Positions 56,766 through 64,000 of a stretch of DNA of 64,000 bases are shown here, piece after piece (positions within the stretch are counted from its first letter, which is position 1; every line of letters starts with the position of its first letter). Source of the DNA: SKPT01 sp040905445 (GTDB lineage Bacteria > Planctomycetota > Phycisphaerae > Phycisphaerales > Phycisphaeraceae); the NCBI GenBank assembly GCA_040905445.1, contig JBBDRN010000007.1:119849-183848 (forward strand), in the 5' to 3' direction. The position numbers and the translations under genes were made by a program. The notes beneath the pieces were generated by a model. The model did not search any database. It was not told the DNA's origin and saw only the letters and a program-made list of their open reading frames with translations.

Positions 56766-56808
56766 GGGTGCCACTGACAAGGCCGAAGACGGCCTTGTCA
56801 GTGGCACC
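56766..56808. repeat. GTGCCACTGACAAG palindrome between convergent genes
   Basis: GTGCCACTGACAAGGCCGAA followed by GACGGCCTTGTCAGTGGCAC, a near-perfect 42-bp hairpin. It lies between the convergent hydrolase (ends 56697) and xylB (ends 56823) genes, 15 bp from the xylB stop, where it could terminate both transcripts. Confidence 0.85.
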
Positions 56809-56822
56809 GACGCTTCCAAGTG

Positions 56823-58352
56823 TCAGAGTGCGGCGATGTGGGCGAACTCGTCCTTGAGCGCCGGGTAAAGGCGCTGGTACTGGGCGTGGAGGCGGGCGTA
56901 GCGCTCGGCCAGCGCCGGATCAGGTTCACGCGATTCGACTTGCTCGATGGCCGTGTCGCATGCCTCGGAGACGCTGGGCCAGACGCTCGTGCCCACGCCG
57001 GCGAGGAGGGCCCCGCCGTAGGCGGGGCCCTCCTCGGCGTTGATGGTCGCGACGCGATTGTTGTAGACGTCGGCCTGGAGCTGGCGCCAGAACGCGCTGC
57101 GCGCCCCGCCGCCGGAGAGGCGGATCGTGTCGATGGGGATGTTCATCTCGCGCATGATGGCGACGGCGTCGGCCATGCCGAAGGTGATGCCCTCGACGAG
57201 GCTGCGGATCATCGCCGGGCGGTCGTGGCGAGCGGTCAGGCCGATCCATCCACCGCGGGCGAGCGGGTCGGGATGCGGGCAGCGCTCGCCGGTGAGATAC
57301 GGCAGGAAGAAGAGGCCGTCCGCGCCGGGCTGGGCTTGCTGGGCCTGCTCGATGAGCAGGTCATAGGGGTCGACGTGCTTCGCCCTGGCTTGCTCGATTT
57401 CGTATTGGCCGAATTGGTTGCGGAACCATTGCAGCGACCCGCCGGCCGCGAGCATGCAGCCGAAGACGCACCACTTGCCCGCCACCGCGGCGCACATGGT
57501 GTGCACGCGGCCCTGCGGGTCGTAGGCGGGCTCATCGGCATGGGCGAAGACGACGCCGCTGGTGCCGAGCGTGGCGCTGACGATGCCGCGGCGGACGATG
57601 CCGTTGCCCACCGCGCCGGCGGGCTGGTCGCCCGAGCCGGCGACGACGGGCGTGCCGACCGCGAGGCCGAGCGCGTCCGCGGCCGCGGCGGTGACCTTGC
57701 CCGTGACCTCGTGCGACTCGACGCAGGTGGGCAGCAGGTCAGCGTCGATGTCGAGGGCCTTGAGCACGTCGGCGTTCCACTGGCGTGCCTTGACGTCGAG
57801 CAGCAGCGTGCCGGAGGCGTCGCCGACGTCGGTGGCGTACTGGCCGGTGATGCACAGGCGGATGTAGTCCTTGGGGAGCAGGATGTGCCGCGTCTGGTTG
57901 TAGAGATCGGGCTCGTGCTCGCGCAGCCAGAGGATCTTGGGCGCGGTGAAGCCGGTGAGCGCCGGGTTGCCGACGTGCTGGATGAGGCTCGCCCGCCCGC
58001 CCATCGCCTGCTCGATCTGCTGGCACTGCGCGGCCGTGCGCTGGTCGTTCCAGAGGATGGCCGGCCGCAGCGGTGTGGTGTCGCCAGCGAGAAAGACGCT
58101 GCCGTGCATCTGGCCCGAGAGGCCGACGGCGGTGATGTCGTCGGCGGTGAGGCTGGCTTTGGCGAGGACGTCGCGCGTCGCTTGCTGCGTGGCCTGCCAC
58201 CAGTCGAGGGGGTTCTGCTCGCTGTGGCCGGGGCCGTCGCCGGTGGGGTCGGGATGGTCGGCGACAGCGGTGGCGACGACGCGGCCGGCATGGTCGCAGA
58301 CGAGCGCCTTGGTGGAGCTGGTGCCGATGTCGAGGCCGAGCAGGTGGGGCAT
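56823..58352 (-). CDS. xylB: Xylulokinase
   Basis: 509 aa, FGGY kinase. LLGLDIGTSSTKALVCDHAG is phosphate loop 1. GLSGQMHGSVFL is the XylB signature with the sugar-binding MHG, and AILWNDQRTAAQC, VVAGSGDQPAGAVGNG, GVVFAHADEP and LPYLTGERCPHPDP follow. IRLSGGGARSAFWRQLQADV is the adenosine motif. It phosphorylates D-xylulose to xylulose 5-phosphate. No xylA or xylose regulator is adjacent. Confidence 0.93.
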   Translation of the reverse strand: MPHLLGLDIGTSSTKALVCDHAGRVVATAVADHPDPTGDGPGHSEQNPLDWWQATQQATRDVLAKASLTADDITAVGLSGQMHGSVFLAGDTTPLRPAILWNDQRTAAQCQQIEQAMGGRASLIQHVGNPALTGFTAPKILWLREHEPDLYNQTRHILLPKDYIRLCITGQYATDVGDASGTLLLDVKARQWNADVLKALDIDADLLPTCVESHEVTGKVTAAAADALGLAVGTPVVAGSGDQPAGAVGNGIVRRGIVSATLGTSGVVFAHADEPAYDPQGRVHTMCAAVAGKWCVFGCMLAAGGSLQWFRNQFGQYEIEQARAKHVDPYDLLIEQAQQAQPGADGLFFLPYLTGERCPHPDPLARGGWIGLTARHDRPAMIRSLVEGITFGMADAVAIMREMNIPIDTIRLSGGGARSAFWRQLQADVYNNRVATINAEEGPAYGGALLAGVGTSVWPSVSEACDTAIEQVESREPDPALAERYARLHAQYQRLYPALKDEFAHIAAL

Positions 58353-58405
58353 GGGGGGGTCCGTGGTGTGGCGGGCGGTGGGCGTTGGTCTGCTGGGTCA
58401 TCGCG

Positions 58406-58642
58406 TTACGCCGCACCGACGCGCATGCCATGGAGCTTCAGAAGTTGGTCACGTTGCAGTGCCAGCAGCGTTGGCTCGCGCGGGTTCTCGAAGAACTCGA
58501 CCTCGAACGCTTCGCCCTGGTTGTGGACGTAAAGCACCGTGCCAACCTGGCCGGATGTCAGACCCTTGTCCGGAAGGTCCTGCAACAGCGCGACCACGTC
58601 GAACTCCCGCAGCGGCTCGACTTTTGCCTGTTCATTTGACAT
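58406..58642 (-). CDS. DUF4926 protein
   Basis: 78 aa. REFDVVALLQDLPDKGLTSG, QVGTVLYVHNQGEAFEVEFF and TLLALQRDQLLKL match the small beta-barrel DUF4926 pattern. Its start overlaps the 3' end of the DUF6883-like gene by 11 bp, so the two form one unit. DUF4926 and DUF6883 genes are often neighbours. A toxin-antitoxin or immunity relationship has been suspected for such pairs but is not shown here. Confidence 0.8.
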   Translation of the reverse strand: MSNEQAKVEPLREFDVVALLQDLPDKGLTSGQVGTVLYVHNQGEAFEVEFFENPREPTLLALQRDQLLKLHGMRVGAA

Positions 58643-58964
58643 AGGCGGTCACCAAGCGTGGAACGCTCTCTCCAGTACGGATGATCCAGGCACTCACGAC
58701 ATTATATCGACCGCGGTCCGATTCCATCACCAGGCGCACCTCGAAGATCTCCCCATGCGGCGTGGACTCCCGCAAGGTCGCAGGCTGGTCGCGTGCAGCC
58801 TGCTGCAGCGCCGCCTTGAGGCGGGGGGCGCTGTGCCGGTCGATGCCCAGCAGACGCTCGAACAGGTGGGCGTGGTGCCGGCCGCGCGGATGCTCCGGAT
58901 TCAGCGCGTAGCGGAGGAGCTTGTCGTCCTCGATGATCGCCCTGTCGCCATTGGGCAGCTTCAT
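58632..58964 (-). CDS. DUF6883-like protein
   Basis: 110 aa from MKLPNGDRAIIEDDKLLRYA (ATG at 58964). ALNPEHPRGRHHAHLFERLLG and TPHGEIFEVRLVMESDRGRYNVVSAWIIR give the family pattern: MKLPN...KLxxYxLNPxHPxGxxKA, then a YxVxSxWI strand. It is the first gene of the pair with DUF4926 and follows guaA by 8 bp on the same strand, so it may be cotranscribed with guaA. Confidence 0.78.
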   Translation of the reverse strand: MKLPNGDRAIIEDDKLLRYALNPEHPRGRHHAHLFERLLGIDRHSAPRLKAALQQAARDQPATLRESTPHGEIFEVRLVMESDRGRYNVVSAWIIRTGESVPRLVTAYVK

Positions 58965-58972
58965 TCGCCCCC

Positions 58973-60598
<1,626 letters not shown>

Positions 60599-60675
60599 GG
60601 TGCGGCTCGGCTGGGGGGAAAAGGACCAATGATAGCCGAACGCGGTGGGGCGGGACGCGGGGACGCGAGGCGCGG

Positions 60676-61173
60676 TCACCGGGCGAGGGTATCGCCGAAA
60701 TTGACGTTCCGCGGGCTCAGGTCGAGGTGATAGACGCCCCAGCGGCGCCGCATCGTGGCGTACAGGCTGAGGGCGGTGGGCCAGTCGTCGCCGAATTCCT
60801 CCGCCCGTTGCTGCTGCCAGTGCTCCCAGTGCTCGGACGGGAAGTCGGGTGGCTGGTCGAGGTACGAGCTGGCGAAGTCCAGGACGTAGGGCGGGCGCAC
60901 GATGGACATTTCGATGATGCGTAACCGGCGACTGAACCCGAGCAGCTCGGGCACTGCGAAGCGATCAACATGCCGCACCCGGTGCTCGGCCAGGCGCTGA
61001 TATACAGCCAGTTCCTTATTGAAACCGGGTTCTTGCGCGTGCACCTTGATGGCTGTTGCCCGGGAACTGGAATAGACGATACCATCAATGCCGGCGCCGA
61101 GCGTCGCGCGGATGGTGTCCGGAGTGAGATATTCGACGGCGGCGGATTCGGCGCCGGGGTGGAGGAAGCTCAT
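60676..61173 (-). CDS. Protein-kinase-fold-like protein
   Basis: 165 aa. GIDGIVYSSSRATAIKVHAQ has a VAIK-like Lys strand, and WGVYHLDLSPRNVNFGDTLAR at the C-terminus has an HxDLxxxN catalytic-loop pattern with a possible GD metal motif. The protein is short for a kinase and lacks a C-lobe. It ends 78 bp upstream of guaA. Its start codon overlaps the divergent gene's start within CATG (61171-61174). No Shine-Dalgarno. Function unknown. Confidence 0.65.
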   Translation of the reverse strand: MSFLHPGAESAAVEYLTPDTIRATLGAGIDGIVYSSSRATAIKVHAQEPGFNKELAVYQRLAEHRVRHVDRFAVPELLGFSRRLRIIEMSIVRPPYVLDFASSYLDQPPDFPSEHWEHWQQQRAEEFGDDWPTALSLYATMRRRWGVYHLDLSPRNVNFGDTLAR

Positions 61174-61438
61174 GGCACAAGGTGCGTTTGGGGTTAACTC
61201 GTTCTCGACCGTCGTCGACCTGTGGCTGGACTGCGAGCAGGGGCGCGTGCCGCTGTCGCACGTCGGCTCGACCTCGGTCATCGCGGCTTCGCCGCGCGAC
61301 CTGCCCGCCTGCCGCGCCCGCGTGGTGGTGAGTGTAGATGGCCGGGAGTTCGTGCGGGCGGTGACCCTCATTGACGGCATGTCGCGCGCCGAGTCCGAGG
61401 CCCGGGTTGTGGCGGACGAGCCACCACTCCCGTTCTAG
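61172..61438 (+). CDS. Hypothetical protein divergent from the kinase-like gene
   Basis: 88 aa. GGAGG lies about 6 nt before the ATG at 61172, so the start is well supported. The sequence (MAQGAFGVNSFSTVVDLWLD, SRARVVVSVDGREF-like middle, VTLIDGMSRAESEARVVADE) suggests a small alpha-beta protein. No family recognised. It is 67 bp upstream of argG on the same strand. Confidence 0.6.
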   Translation: MAQGAFGVNSFSTVVDLWLDCEQGRVPLSHVGSTSVIAASPRDLPACRARVVVSVDGREFVRAVTLIDGMSRAESEARVVADEPPLPF

Positions 61439-61471
61439 GTCGACGCCGTCGGAGGCGCCCGCCTCTTGTGC

Positions 61472-61477
61472 TACACT
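61472..61477 (+). promoter_or_regulatory. -10 element of argG
   Basis: TGC-TACACT-ACC, the recurrent promoter core, 28 nt before the argG ATG. A GGAGG Shine-Dalgarno follows at 61496-61500, so argG is not leaderless. Confidence 0.45.
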
Positions 61478-61505
61478 ACCCGGCTTCCCCTTTTTGGAGG
61501 CCGCG

Positions 61506-62713
<1,208 letters not shown>

Positions 62714-62717
<4 letters not shown>

Positions 62718-62811
62718 GGTCCGCTATGCGGACCACTCCTGCTGCCCTCCCAAACGCAGGGGTCGACGTTCGGCGCCTCGGCAAGTCAAAGGTCCGCACA
62801 GCGGACCCTAC
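62714..62811. repeat. GTAGGGTCCGC inverted pair spanning the argG/manA 3' ends
   Basis: Left arm 62714-62734 (GTAGGGTCCGCTATGCGGAC then C) and right arm 62791-62811 (GGTCCGCACAGCGGACCCTA then C) are inverted copies with one mismatch in 21, and each arm is itself a hairpin. The argG stop TAG (62715-62717) and the manA stop TAG (62810-62808) both fall in the terminal GTAGGG of an arm. Confidence 0.88.
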
Positions 62812-63875
62812 GCCAGACGCCCACGCTCCGCCTGCGGGAACGTCACCTCCAGCCACGTCAGCCTGCCCGCACCGACGCGCAGCGACGCCGCCTGCATCGC
62901 CGGCGGCAGATACGTCGTCTGCCCCGCCACCACCCGCGTCTCGGTCCTATCGCCGTACGTCACCACGCCCTCGCCCGCGAGCGTCATCCACACCAGTGGC
63001 TGATCGACCGGCAGCGGCTCGCTGTAGTCCGCCTCCGCCTCGATGCGGTCGATGCGGAAATACTCGCACGTCACGAGCTGCGTGCGCGTCGTGCCGCGGC
63101 CGGGCACGCGCACCTGCTTCTCATGACGCGCCACATCGGCCGGCCCGAGCGTCATGCTCGCCAGCGCGGCGTCGACATGCAGCTCGCGGCCCTGGCGGCC
63201 CCAGTCGTAGACGCGGAACGTCGTGTCGCTCGGCGTCTGCACCTCGGCGACGACGATCCCCGCCCCCAGCGCGTGGCACGTGCCCGACGGCAGGTAATGG
63301 CAGTCGCCGGGCTTGACCGGCACCTCGACGAGCAGGGGCACGACGGCCTCGTCCGTGTTCGCCTTGAGCGCGTCGCGGAACTGCTCAGCCGTCACGCCTT
63401 GACGCACCCCCTTGTAGATGACGGCCCCCGGTGCGGCGTCGACGATGTACCACGCCTCGCTCTTGAGGTGCGCCTCCGGGTGCGCGGCCGCGTACGCCGG
63501 GCTCGGGTGCACCTGCACGGAGAGGTTCTGCTGGGCGTCGAGGAACTTGACCAGCAGCGGGAAGTTGCCGGCGGTCGTCAGCGGCAGATCGCCCAGCAGC
63601 GAGCGGCCGTGGGCGGCGATGGCGTCGTGCAGCGTCGTGCCCGCGAGCGAGCCGTTGATGATGCGTGAGCGTTCGGCCGCGCCGCCGCCACCGGAGGCGG
63701 AGGTCTGCGCCAGGTCGGCGAGCTCCCACGATTCGCCGATCAGCGTATCCGGGCCGCCCAGCAGCATGCGAGCGAAGAGGCGCTCGAGCGATCGGCCGCC
63801 CCAGACCTTCTCCTTGTAGATGGGCTCGAATTGCAGCGGACAGGCCGGATTGGTTGTGGAGCGGGTGGCGTGCAT
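62808..63875 (-). CDS. manA: Mannose-6-phosphate isomerase, class I
   Basis: 355 aa. FEPIYKEKVWGGRSLERLFA is the family opening, GESWELADL follows, and the zinc ligands are in NLSVQVHPSPAYAAAHPEAHLKSEAWYIVDA (Gln, His, Glu) with a later His in YLPSGTCHALGAGIVVAEVQ. TPSDTTFRVYDWGRQGRELHV closes the cupin. It interconverts mannose 6-phosphate and fructose 6-phosphate, feeding GDP-mannose. CATAAT 8 nt before the ATG suggests a leaderless mRNA. The C-terminus is set by a repeat-borne stop codon. Confidence 0.95.
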   Translation of the reverse strand: MHATRSTTNPACPLQFEPIYKEKVWGGRSLERLFARMLLGGPDTLIGESWELADLAQTSASGGGGAAERSRIINGSLAGTTLHDAIAAHGRSLLGDLPLTTAGNFPLLVKFLDAQQNLSVQVHPSPAYAAAHPEAHLKSEAWYIVDAAPGAVIYKGVRQGVTAEQFRDALKANTDEAVVPLLVEVPVKPGDCHYLPSGTCHALGAGIVVAEVQTPSDTTFRVYDWGRQGRELHVDAALASMTLGPADVARHEKQVRVPGRGTTRTQLVTCEYFRIDRIEAEADYSEPLPVDQPLVWMTLAGEGVVTYGDRTETRVVAGQTTYLPPAMQAASLRVGAGRLTWLEVTFPQAERGRLA

Positions 63876-63883
63876 GGCGTAAG

Positions 63884-63889
63884 ATTATG
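63884..63889 (-). promoter_or_regulatory. -10 element for a leaderless start (manA)
   Basis: CATAAT on the minus strand ends 8 nt before the ATG at 63875. TTTGCT 17 bp further upstream (63912-63907) is a weak -35. The remaining ~90 bp to the window end show no gene. Confidence 0.45.
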
Positions 63890-64000
63890 GGTGCCGGGGG
63901 CACATCAGCAAAGCGAGGTGCGGCATGTTGACACCCCGTTGGATTGTAAGCGTCTCGTGATCTACACCTTCCCCTGTGCTGGCGCAGTCGACATGATGGT

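Noticed and set aside
63927..63950. Promoter starting TTGACA near the right edge
   Set aside because: No -10 hexamer at 16-18 bp spacing within the visible sequence.

Overview
The window is GC-rich bacterial chromosome, by eye about 68-70% GC with very high third-position GC. It is a scaffold with one 100-base N gap at 27854-27953. Gene content fits a Planctomycetota bacterium, most likely the Phycisphaerae side: a pseudopilin cluster, Alternative Complex III (ACIII) followed by an A2-type haem-copper oxidase, a futalosine-pathway MqnD-like protein, PhyH-type dioxygenases, a type III PKS mini-cluster, many small lipoproteins and numerous dispersed palindromes. The taxonomic call is inference from gene families; no rRNA is present.

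Layout. 1-3952 (minus): five type II secretion/type IV pilus-like genes (GspC-like, then four pseudopilins). 4212-5301 (plus): promoter, a candidate small ORF and lexA. 5577-6233: methyltransferase. 6326-20498 (minus): a 14-kb respiratory operon in the order actA-actB-actC-actD-actE-actF, a small membrane gene, sco, ctaD, ctaE, ctaF and a second subunit III gene. It starts at a promoter near 20589-20617. No gene for oxidase subunit II (CuA) is present. 20782-27691: HEAT-repeat lipoprotein, lipoprotein, mqnD-like, panC, PEGA lipoprotein, PhyH dioxygenase, an unknown protein and a sugar-nucleotide epimerase. 27725-28635: a REP-associated/IS200-like Y1 transposase gene flanked by inverted repeats, with the assembly gap in a 77-bp tandem repeat. 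28645-43590: Gfo/Idh/MocA oxidoreductase, miaA, topA, a membrane protein, ugd, trpG/pabA, tRNA-Leu(CAA), SGNH hydrolase, uvrB, a DUF4139-like protein and aldehyde dehydrogenase. 43619-46658 (minus): an overlapping three-gene operon of methyltransferase, FAD oxidoreductase and type III polyketide synthase. 46780-63875: TIGR01777-type epimerase, entericidin-like lipoprotein, glycoside hydrolase, sulfotransferase-like protein, cupin, arfB, lipoprotein, TIM-barrel epimerase, second PhyH protein, FHA protein, alpha/beta hydrolase, xylB, a DUF4926/DUF6883 pair, guaA, a kinase-like protein, argG and manA.

Themes beyond the gene list. (1) At least ten genes have a TANNNT-like -10 hexamer only 6-8 nt before the start codon and no Shine-Dalgarno, suggesting leaderless mRNAs. 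(2) Several families of palindromic or word-repeat elements occupy intergenic space, many at gene ends. One supplies the stop codons of both convergent genes argG and manA, and one AT-rich repeat appears to sit in frame inside guaA. (3) ACIII/oxidase electron transfer, menaquinone synthesis (MqnD-like) and SCO copper delivery form a coherent respiratory module that lacks subunit II locally.
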